From contig NZ_JYKA01000002.1 in the NCBI RefSeq assembly GCF_001676875.1, positions 248,001-312,000 of the forward strand: a stretch of 64,000 bases of DNA. Reading direction: 5' to 3'. Positions 35,207 to 42,336 of the stretch are shown here, in pieces (the stretch's first letter is position 1; the number at the start of each line of letters is the position of its first letter). The position numbers and the translations under genes were made by a program. The DNA comes from Chromobacterium subtsugae (lineage in GTDB: Bacteria; Pseudomonadota; Gammaproteobacteria; Burkholderiales; Chromobacteriaceae). The notes beneath the pieces are model-generated. The model searched no databases. It had not been told where the DNA came from and was given only the letters and a program-made list of their open reading frames with translations.

Positions 35207-36097
35207 ATGACCATAGACATCTCCGCACCGCTGGCGGCCAGGCATCCGGCCTCGGCCCCCATCCTGCACGCCGCCGCGCCGGACGGCCTGACGCTGGCCG
35301 CCGAGGCCAAGGCGCTGCGCCTGGACATCATCCGCGCGCTGCACGCCGTCGGCGGCGGCCATTACGGCGGCAGCCTCAGCTGCATCGACCTGCTGCTGGT
35401 GCTGTACCGCCGCTGCCTGCGGGTGGCGCCGGCCGCGCCCGGCCACCCGGAGCGCGACCGCCTGATCCTGTCGAAAGGCCACTCCGCGGTGGCGCTGTAC
35501 GCGGTGCTGCGGCGGCTGGGCTTCTTCTCCGAGCCGCTGGACAACTACGCCGACTTCGACTCCATCCTCGAAGGCCACCCCGACATGCTGAGCGTGCCGG
35601 GAGTGGACTTCTCCAGCGGCTCGCTCGGCCAGGGCCTGTCGGTGGGCATAGGCATGGCCCTGGCGCTGCGCGGCTCGGCGCAGCGCACCTGGGTGGTGCT
35701 GGGCGACGGCGAATGCCAGGAAGGCCAGGTGTGGGAAGCCGCCATGCTGGCCGCCGCCTGCGGCCTGGATCACATCCACGCCATCGTCGACTGCAACCGC
35801 TTCCAGGAGTGGGGCTGGGCGCCGACGCCCGACGCGCCGCACCCGGAGCCGGTGCCGCAGATGGCAGCCAAATGGCGGGCGTTCGGCTGGCACGTGATCG
35901 AATGCGACGGCCACGACCACCAGGCGCTGGAGCTGGCAGTTCAAGAGGCGCAACGCCACAAGGGCCAGCCCAGCGTGATCCTGGCGCGCACGCAAAAGGG
36001 CAAGGGCGTGCCGCTGGTGGAGGCGGCGCCGTGGCGCTTCCATTGCGAGACGGTATCCGACGAAGAACACGACATAATGCTGAGGAGCCTGGCATGA
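35207..36097 (+). CDS. Transketolase N-terminal subunit (RiPP-locus pair)
   Basis: The 296-residue ThDP-binding half has GGGHYGGSLSCIDLLLVLYR, LILSKGHSAVALYAVL, SSGSLGQGLSVGIGMALAL and the GDGECQEGQVWEA motif followed by VDCNRFQEWG. It is clearly homologous to, but different in sequence from, the N-terminal subunit at 17422. ATG 35207 lies 2 bases after the amide-ligase stop. The C-terminal half is encoded next, overlapping its stop codon. Its location within a peptide-modification operon argues for transfer of a two-carbon unit in tailoring or in making an unusual sugar. Confidence 0.92.
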   Translation: MTIDISAPLAARHPASAPILHAAAPDGLTLAAEAKALRLDIIRALHAVGGGHYGGSLSCIDLLLVLYRRCLRVAPAAPGHPERDRLILSKGHSAVALYAVLRRLGFFSEPLDNYADFDSILEGHPDMLSVPGVDFSSGSLGQGLSVGIGMALALRGSAQRTWVVLGDGECQEGQVWEAAMLAAACGLDHIHAIVDCNRFQEWGWAPTPDAPHPEPVPQMAAKWRAFGWHVIECDGHDHQALELAVQEAQRHKGQPSVILARTQKGKGVPLVEAAPWRFHCETVSDEEHDIMLRSLA

Positions 36098-37014
36098 GCA
36101 TGAAACTGGCAGACTATCTCGGCCACACCCTGGCGCGCCGCGCGGCGGACGACGAGCGCATCTTCGTGCTGGACGGCGACCTGGCCGATTCCGACGGCGC
36201 CATGCACTTCGCCGAAGCCCATCCGCAGCGCTTCCTGATGACCGGCATCGCCGAACAGAACATGCTGTCTGTGGCGGCCGGCATGGCGTCCTGCAAGCTC
36301 CGGCCCTTCGTCTTCTCCTTCGCCGCCTTCCTGTGCTACCGCGCCTACGACCAGGTGCGGATCGGCCTCAGCCAATGCCGGCAGGCCGTCACCATGGTGG
36401 GCTCGCACGCCGGCGGCCTGGCCGCGCGCAACGGCAAGACCCACGCCGCGATCAACGATCTGGCGCTGATGCTGTCGCTGCCGAATATCGAGGTCTGGGC
36501 GCCGGCCGATTTCGCCGACGTCGAGCTGGCGGTGCGCGCCTGCCTGCAAAGTCCGTCCGCCAACTACATCCGCATGCCGCGCCGCGCCTTCGGCTACGAC
36601 GAGCAGTTGCCGGGCGAGGCCGCGCCGCTGCGCTGGCTGCTGCCGCCGCGCCCGCTCACCCTGGTGTCGACCGGACTAGGCAGCCACTGGGCGCGGGAAG
36701 CCGCCGAACGGCTGCAGCGGCAAGGCATGGAAGTCGGCCTGCTGCACTGCCCCTACCTGGGCGACCGCGACGCCATCGCCCGCGAACTGGCGGGCGTCAG
36801 CCGGCTGGTGGCGATCGAGGACCACTGCGTGATGGGCGGCCTGGCCTCGCTGCTGGCCGGCCTGCAGCTGGAGGCGCCGATCGCCGCCTGCGGCTGGCCG
36901 GCGGACTACGCCGGCAAGTCCGGCTCCGACGAGGCGCTGCGCGCGCGCCACGGCCTGTCCGCCGAGGCGCTGGCCGCCAAGGTGGCCGAATTCGCCGCGC
37001 TCCGCCCCCATTAA
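36094..37014 (+). CDS. Transketolase C-terminal subunit (RiPP-locus pair)
   Basis: The 306-residue protein holds the pyrimidine-binding domain with the activating glutamate (RFLMTGIAEQNMLSVAAGMA), SHAGGLAARNGKTHAAINDL and the C-terminal transketolase domain (about 180-300, ending near DHCVMGGLASLL). ATG 36094 overlaps the stop of the N-terminal subunit (ATGA). Together they form a complete enzyme, the second split transketolase in this window. The donor and acceptor are not predictable. Confidence 0.92.
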   Translation: MSMKLADYLGHTLARRAADDERIFVLDGDLADSDGAMHFAEAHPQRFLMTGIAEQNMLSVAAGMASCKLRPFVFSFAAFLCYRAYDQVRIGLSQCRQAVTMVGSHAGGLAARNGKTHAAINDLALMLSLPNIEVWAPADFADVELAVRACLQSPSANYIRMPRRAFGYDEQLPGEAAPLRWLLPPRPLTLVSTGLGSHWAREAAERLQRQGMEVGLLHCPYLGDRDAIARELAGVSRLVAIEDHCVMGGLASLLAGLQLEAPIAACGWPADYAGKSGSDEALRARHGLSAEALAAKVAEFAALRPH

Positions 37015-37032
37015 GCCTTCCGGAGAAACCGC

Positions 37033-37887
37033 ATGCTTTCCATCATCATTTCCTGGCGCAACCGCAAAGAACTGGCGCAGGCCCTGCCCAGCCTGCTGGC
37101 AGCGGCCCATGGCGTCGGCGGCGACGTCAACATCGTCAACTACTCCGGCGACGCCGCGCAGCTGGCGGCGCTATGCGGCGCTTACCTCCCGCAGCTGAAC
37201 ATCATCAACGTCGACGGGCAGGAATTCTTCAACAAGGCCGCCGCGCAAAACGTCGGCGCCTCGCAGGCGCGCCATCCGGCGCTGTTCTTCTGCGACTGCG
37301 ACATCATCCTGCCCGACCCGGCGCTGCTGCGGCGGCTGTGCGCCCACCTGGCGGAAGGCGCCGGCCGCTTCGTCACCCTGGCCGGCGTGCAGGAGTCGGA
37401 AGTCAATTCGCGCCAGGCGCGCCACGTGGTGTCCTTCGGCTACGAACTGAACATCCGCACCGCCGACGGCCGCCGCCTGCGCATCGTCGACAATGAGGAA
37501 GACGGCGAAACCGGCACCCGCCAGGCTCCCGGCCTGCTGCTGGCGCGGCGCGACGACTTCCTGGCCATAGGCGGCTACAACTCCGACCTGCACGGCTGGG
37601 GCTGGGAGGATCAGGACATGATCTCCCGCCTGACCCTGGGCCGCGGCCTGGAGCGCGTCAACGAGGGCGTGGCCGTGCACATCTCGCACGACGACCACGC
37701 CCGCATCGCCCACTACCCGCAGGTGGCGTCGCGCTGGGAAAGCCGCGACCGGATGTTCCGCCAGGCGCTGGCCAACTACGACGACGCCAATTTCAGCGGC
37801 AGCTACCCGCGCGACCTGGCCAGGCTGGAGGGGCGGATCGCCATGGTCCGCGGCGCGGCCGCCGACAGCGGAGCCGTCCATGCCTGA
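37033..37887 (+). CDS. Galactosyltransferase-type GT-A glycosyltransferase
   Basis: The 284-residue protein has a GT-A fold with the metal/nucleotide motif FFCDCDIIL (DxD) and the acceptor/donor motif HGWGWEDQDMISR. The latter is the hallmark of the N-acetylgalactosaminyl/galactosyltransferase C-terminal domain also found in chondroitin-type synthases. GGAG precedes ATG 37033, 18 bases after the transketolase gene. It overlaps the next glycosyltransferase gene by 8 bases. A sugar is probably added to the peptide or to a first sugar. Confidence 0.85.
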   Translation: MLSIIISWRNRKELAQALPSLLAAAHGVGGDVNIVNYSGDAAQLAALCGAYLPQLNIINVDGQEFFNKAAAQNVGASQARHPALFFCDCDIILPDPALLRRLCAHLAEGAGRFVTLAGVQESEVNSRQARHVVSFGYELNIRTADGRRLRIVDNEEDGETGTRQAPGLLLARRDDFLAIGGYNSDLHGWGWEDQDMISRLTLGRGLERVNEGVAVHISHDDHARIAHYPQVASRWESRDRMFRQALANYDDANFSGSYPRDLARLEGRIAMVRGAAADSGAVHA

Positions 37888-38881
37888 GCGGCCGCCAGCG
37901 AAACCGGCGCGCCGCCCGGCCCGCCTCAGCGTCTGCATGATAGTCAGGGACGAGCAGGCGGTGCTGGCGCGCTGCCTGGACAGCTTGCAAGGCATCCACG
38001 ACGAGCTCTGCGTCGTCGACACCGGCTCGCGCGACGACACCGTCGCCATCGCCGAGCGCTACGGCGCGCGCGTCCAGCGCTACGCCGGCTGCAACGGCCC
38101 GGACGGGCGCATCGCCGACTTCGCCGCCGCGCGCAACCAGGCGCTGGCGATGGCCAGCGGCGACTGGGTGTTGCAGATCGACGCCGACGAGGTGCTGCGC
38201 CAAGGCCACGCCCAGATCAAGCGGCATGTCAGGAGCGCCCATCCAGGCATGATAGGCGTCGGCCTATCCTCCAACGGCGCGCACTGGGTGTCGGCCCGGC
38301 TGTTCCGGCGCACGCCGGACGCGCACTACCGCAGCCGCATCCACGAATACCTGGTGCAGGGCGGCGGCCTGCTGCCCGACAAGCGGATCCGCATCGAAAA
38401 CCTGGAAAACAAGCAAGGCAAGGAAAGCGCCAGCGAACGCAATATCCGCCTGTGCCTGCTGGCGCTGGCAGAAAGGCCGGACGAGGCCCGCACGCTGCAC
38501 TACCTGGCCAACGAGTACCGCGAAAGCCAGCGCTTCGACGAAGCCATCGCCTGCTACCGCCAGGCGCTGGCGCTGGGCAATTTCCCGATCGGCCGCTTCC
38601 ACAGCGCCTACTACCTGGCGGTCTGCCATCTGCTCAAAGAGGAGTGGGATCAGGCCATGGACTACGCGCTGCTGGCGATCCGCGCCGATCCGCGCTACGC
38701 CGAAGGCCCCTGCCTGGTGGCCGACATCTACTCCAGCACCGGCCAGCGGGAATACGCCGCCCACTGGTACCGGATGGCGCTGGTCTGCAAGCGGCCGCCG
38801 GCCGACGCCGTGCTGGGCGTCCAGCACTGGGCCTACGGCGACTACCCCAGGCAGCGGCTGGCGCGGCTGGCCGCGGCCTGA
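37880..38881 (+). CDS. Family 2 glycosyltransferase with C-terminal TPR repeats (SunS-like architecture)
   Basis: The 333-residue protein has an N-terminal GT2 domain (LSVCMIVRDEQAVLARCLDS, VVDTGSRDDT, WVLQIDADEVL with the DxD) and a helical C-terminal region with TPR-like units (HYLANEYRESQRFDEAIACY, then YALLAIRADPRYAEGPCLV). This is the architecture of peptide glycosyltransferases such as SunS of the glycocin sublancin. Glycosylation of the precursor core is therefore plausible, on Ser/Thr since the cores have no Cys. Related domestic GT2-TPR proteins exist, so this is inference. Confidence 0.85.
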   Translation: MPERPPAKPARRPARLSVCMIVRDEQAVLARCLDSLQGIHDELCVVDTGSRDDTVAIAERYGARVQRYAGCNGPDGRIADFAAARNQALAMASGDWVLQIDADEVLRQGHAQIKRHVRSAHPGMIGVGLSSNGAHWVSARLFRRTPDAHYRSRIHEYLVQGGGLLPDKRIRIENLENKQGKESASERNIRLCLLALAERPDEARTLHYLANEYRESQRFDEAIACYRQALALGNFPIGRFHSAYYLAVCHLLKEEWDQAMDYALLAIRADPRYAEGPCLVADIYSSTGQREYAAHWYRMALVCKRPPADAVLGVQHWAYGDYPRQRLARLAAA

Positions 38882-38934
38882 GCCCTTCTCCCCCGGCGCC
38901 GCCGCGCGCCGGGCCACCCGTTCAGGAGAACACG

Positions 38935-40092
38935 ATGGACCATCATCCCTCCCGCAACCACCATGTCGACAATCTGCGCGGCATCGCCATTTCCTGCGTG
39001 CTGCTGCTGCATTTCGCGCTGGCCTACGGCGTCAAGGACAGCCCGCTGGGCACCCTGTTGCCCCCCTGGCTGCTCAAGAGCCTGGTGTGGAACGGCAATT
39101 ACGGCGTGACCATGTTCTTCGTGGTGTCCGGCTTCCTCATCACCTCGCAGTCGCTGCGGCGCTGGGGCAGCCTGGCCGCCATCAACATCCGCGCCTTCTA
39201 CGTCTTCCGCTTCGCCCGCATCATGCCGATGCTGCTGCTGGCCCTGGCCATCATCGTGGCGCTGGGCTGCCTGGGACTGCCCTACTTCATCAACAAGGAC
39301 CATGGCCAGGCGATGCCCGCGTCGTTCTTCCTGGTCGCCGCCGGCTCGGTGCTGACCTTCTGGCACAATCTGCTGATGCAGCAGGTCGGCTATTTCAACT
39401 ACAGCCTGAATGTCTATTGGTCGCTGTCGGTGGAGGAGGTGTTCTACCTGGCCCTGCCCTTGCTGTGCGTGTGCCTGCGCCGCGTCAGCCTGCTGACGCT
39501 GTGCTGCGCGCTGCTGATCGTCGTCGCCCCGATCTACCGCGGCCAACACGCCGACAATGAAATCGACTACCTGTACGGCTACCTGGCCTGCTTCGACGCC
39601 ATCGCCATCGGCTGCCTGGCCGCGCTGATCGCCCGCCGCCGGCCGCTGCTCGGCCGCGCCGCCCGCCTGCTGCGCTGGGCCGGCGGGCTGCTGCTGGCCT
39701 TCAACTACCTGCGCGGCTTTTCCGGCCACGAGGCCTTCGGCTTCACCTGGCTGGCCTTGAGCGCCGCGCTCTTCCTGCTCGGCGCCGCCGCCGATCCGAC
39801 GCTGCGCGGCGGGTCCGAACGGCTGAGCCGGCCGCTGCGCTGGCTGGGCCGGCACAGCTACGAAATCTATCTGTTCCACATCATCGTGCTGGCGCTGCTG
39901 CGCAATCTGGTGCCGCGCGAGGCCGTCGGCTACTGGACGCGGCTGCCGCTGTTCATCGGCTTTCTGCTGCTGACCGTGCTGGTAGCCGGCCTGATCGGCC
40001 GCTACCTGGCCGAACCGCTCAATCGCGGCATCCGCAACCGCTACCTGAACCGGCGCGGTCCCGCCGCCGCCGCGTCGCTGCCCAGCCGCTAA
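38935..40092 (+). CDS. Membrane acyltransferase, acyltransferase-3 family
   Basis: The 385-residue protein with about ten membrane helices begins with the family signature NLRGIAISCVLLLHFA (catalytic His in the LLHF segment) and has VSGFLIT, SLSVEEVFYLALPLLCV and RWLGRHSYEIYLFHI. Members O-acetylate or acylate sugars and other small molecules at the inner membrane. CAGGAGA precedes ATG 38935. After two glycosyltransferases it may acylate the attached sugar. It is the last gene before the 500-base gap that precedes precursor 2. Confidence 0.88.
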   Translation: MDHHPSRNHHVDNLRGIAISCVLLLHFALAYGVKDSPLGTLLPPWLLKSLVWNGNYGVTMFFVVSGFLITSQSLRRWGSLAAINIRAFYVFRFARIMPMLLLALAIIVALGCLGLPYFINKDHGQAMPASFFLVAAGSVLTFWHNLLMQQVGYFNYSLNVYWSLSVEEVFYLALPLLCVCLRRVSLLTLCCALLIVVAPIYRGQHADNEIDYLYGYLACFDAIAIGCLAALIARRRPLLGRAARLLRWAGGLLLAFNYLRGFSGHEAFGFTWLALSAALFLLGAAADPTLRGGSERLSRPLRWLGRHSYEIYLFHIIVLALLRNLVPREAVGYWTRLPLFIGFLLLTVLVAGLIGRYLAEPLNRGIRNRYLNRRGPAAAASLPSR

Positions 40093-40602
40093 ACATCGCG
40101 CCCGCCCCCGCGGGCGCCAATCCAAGCGCACGCCGCGCCAGACGCGGCGGCCGGACTTTCCCCCCACGGCGCCATTGCGCCGTCCGCCATGCCGAGCCCC
40201 AAGCGTTAGCCGCAGTCATTTCGGCAATCGAATCGTTTATTGCCGCCGCATTGTTAAAAACCCACAACCGCGCATGCATTCCGTTGACACTGGCGGTATT
40301 TTATTGCATCTTTTAATTTATGACATTAGTATAATTTTGACATCGCCAATCAAACCATCGCTACAGATTGGGATTTTGTTTATTTAAATTACACATTTAA
40401 ACAATTAACCATCTCGCCAGCAGGACGATGCCAGGCGATGCGCGGTCTTTCCTACCGACAAAATCCGCAGGCGGCCGGCTTGAACCGCTGCAGATATTTT
40501 TGATATGAATATTCATCTTCTGAACCAATTGCCGTTCAGAGCGGAGCAGTAGCGGAACGGATTGGCCGCCTTTCCAATCCTAATCAAAATAGAGGAAATA
40601 CC
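40093..40602. other. AT-rich promoter region upstream of precursor peptide 2
   Basis: This 510-base gap has no gene that I can support. The part from about 40210 is much more AT-rich than the surroundings. TATAAT occurs at 40330-40335, with a poorly spaced TTGCAT at 40304-40309 and another TTGACA at 40337-40342. The precursor 2 and JmjC-type genes thus probably have their own promoter here. Its exact position is not settled. Confidence 0.5.
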
Positions 40603-40755
40603 ATGACCAAGGAAAACCAAGTCGCCCAACTGGAAAAAGAACAAGACATCAAGGACTTTCTGGGCATTCAAGTCCTGACTCCGGCGGAAGAAATCTCGGT
40701 ATCCGGCGGCGGCCAGCACCAAGAAAAGCAACAAGAACAACAGCACGTTGATTAA
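40603..40755 (+). CDS. Double-glycine precursor peptide 2 with Gln/Glu/His-rich core
   Basis: This 50-residue small ORF is preceded by AGAGGAA 7 bases before ATG 40603. It has a leader of 36 residues ending LTPAEEISVSGG, resembling the EIxxVSGG end of precursor 1, followed by the 14-residue core GQHQEKQQEQQHVD. The core has five Gln, two Glu, two His and a C-terminal Asp and no hydrophobic patch except one Val. It lies in the RiPP locus upstream of the JmjC-type gene and was found by reading the sequence around the exporter. The function of so polar a core is unknown, and it may be a scaffold rather than a bacteriocin. Confidence 0.8.
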   Translation: MTKENQVAQLEKEQDIKDFLGIQVLTPAEEISVSGGGQHQEKQQEQQHVD

Positions 40756-40939
40756 TGTCTGCTTGATGAGCGAATAAGTTGCCACCCATCGCAGCTTCCC
40801 GCTCGCTCAGAGCGGCATGCCGCAAAACATCGCGGCATGCCGCCCTCGACTTTCTTGGCCTGCGCATGCTCGCCCCCCTCTTCGCGCGCGTCGCCATGGC
40901 GGAAATTTCATATTCAATCTTGATCAGGGCAGAAACACC

Positions 40940-42232
40940 ATGAATGAAACCATAGAGAAAAAAGACGCAACCGCTTTCAGCGAAGCCTGGTGGGCGGATT
41001 TCATGGATAGGTCGCAAAACCTCAGCAAGCCCGTCGTCGTCAAGAACGCCATCCCCCAGGAAAAATTCCGCCACCACCAGCAAAACGTCCTCAGCATCAT
41101 TGCGGACCTCGCCAAATTGAAAACCACGCAATTCGGCTACCGCATTTACATCGAAGGACGGCTGCTGGGACCGAACGAGATGGACGATATTTTCGAAAAA
41201 TCCGCGCCGCTCGAAAACGAAGAACTGGAAACGTGGGCCGCCAGGGTATTTGGAGACCAGCGATTCGGCATCATCTTGAACTCCGGCGAGAAGTTCAACC
41301 AGGCCTTATCAAAAGAAATCGCCGTCGCCCTGGCGCCCTTATTCGACGAGATCGGCTACCCGCGCGGCGGCGTGCAATTCACCATCTTCATCGGCAATTA
41401 CGACAAAACCCCATTGGGCATTCACCAGGACCAGCGCGGCGAAAGCGTGATCCATTTCCACGTCGGCCCCGGCAGCAAAACCATGTATGTATGGGACCGA
41501 GAGCAGTACAAGAATCTGCTGGAAACGCAGAACCTGACGCGCAAGGATTTCGCCAAGCTGCGGCCGTATGCGTCCGAATTCCACTTTGAAAGCGGCGACC
41601 TGTATTTCATGCCGGAAGGCACCTACCATATCGGCATGCAGGAGGGACTATCCGTCGGCATCACCGTATGGCGCTACAGCCATACCGACGATCTGCTGGC
41701 GAAACATTTGCACCAGCGCATTTTCAAACAGATCCCGGTGGAGAAGACCGAAGACTTCCAGCACGACGAGAACTCGCTGGACGACACCAGCGGCCTGGAC
41801 AAAATCATCGAGAAATACAGCCTGACCGATGAATGCAAGAATCTGAACTACAGCGAGCTGCTGAGGAAAACCTATCAGGACTGGCGCTACTCGGTGCACA
41901 GCAACGCCGGCTACCGCAACAGCCCGTTCCCGCGCGAAGGGCTGGAAAAGATAGCGCTGCAGGACCGGATCGCCATCGAATCGCCCTACAAGATTCTGGC
42001 GCGCGAGTCGGAGAACACCGACAAGATCTACATTTACGTCCGCGGCCATAAAATCGAATTCAACCGCTTCCCCTGCGTGCTGGCGTTGATACAGCGCCTG
42101 AACGAAGGCCGGACGGAAGCAGTAGCCGATCTGCTGCAAATTCTGGACAAGAGCTGGCCCGCCCAGGTCGGCTTATACATATTGAACGAGCTATATCATT
42201 GGCGCGGCATCGACAAGGTCGCCCGCCAGTGA
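40940..42232 (+). CDS. JmjC/cupin-type Fe(II)/2-oxoglutarate oxygenase-like protein
   Basis: The 430-residue protein has a JmjC-like beta-barrel with the iron triad HxD in LGIHQDQRGESVIHF (His162, Asp164) and a distal His230 in PEGTYHIGMQ. A helical C-terminal region of about 190 residues follows. Such enzymes hydroxylate amino-acid side chains of proteins. ATG 40940 (MNETIEKK) is preferred within a longer open frame. It lies 185 bases after precursor 2 and ends with a terminator, so it probably modifies one of the two precursors. The C-terminal half is not assignable. Confidence 0.78.
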   Translation: MNETIEKKDATAFSEAWWADFMDRSQNLSKPVVVKNAIPQEKFRHHQQNVLSIIADLAKLKTTQFGYRIYIEGRLLGPNEMDDIFEKSAPLENEELETWAARVFGDQRFGIILNSGEKFNQALSKEIAVALAPLFDEIGYPRGGVQFTIFIGNYDKTPLGIHQDQRGESVIHFHVGPGSKTMYVWDREQYKNLLETQNLTRKDFAKLRPYASEFHFESGDLYFMPEGTYHIGMQEGLSVGITVWRYSHTDDLLAKHLHQRIFKQIPVEKTEDFQHDENSLDDTSGLDKIIEKYSLTDECKNLNYSELLRKTYQDWRYSVHSNAGYRNSPFPREGLEKIALQDRIAIESPYKILARESENTDKIYIYVRGHKIEFNRFPCVLALIQRLNEGRTEAVADLLQILDKSWPAQVGLYILNELYHWRGIDKVARQ

Positions 42233-42303
42233 CGACCGGCTGACGCCGCCGCGCAAATGCCTTTCCGCGCCTCGGCGGCGGCAGTCGGAACCACTTGCGC
42301 CAG

Positions 42304-42335
42304 GAGCGCGGCGGCGACGCCGCGCTCGCTTCTTC
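42304..42335 (+). terminator. Rho-independent terminator of the RiPP locus
   Basis: GAGCGCGGCG (42304-42313) pairs perfectly with CGCCGCGCTC (42318-42327) around a GCGA loop, followed by a pyrimidine-rich tail (GCTTCTTCTC). It ends the rightward operon just before the convergent pilR stop codon. Confidence 0.65.
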
Positions 42336-42336
42336 T

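Noticed and set aside
40603-42232. Lasso-peptide reading of precursor 2 with the asparagine-synthetase-like enzyme as cyclase
   Set aside because: Gly1 and Glu9 would allow a ring, but there is no McjB-type leader protease or RRE protein, the leader is of the Gly-Gly/C39 type, and the tail is too short and polar. Kept only as a remote option.
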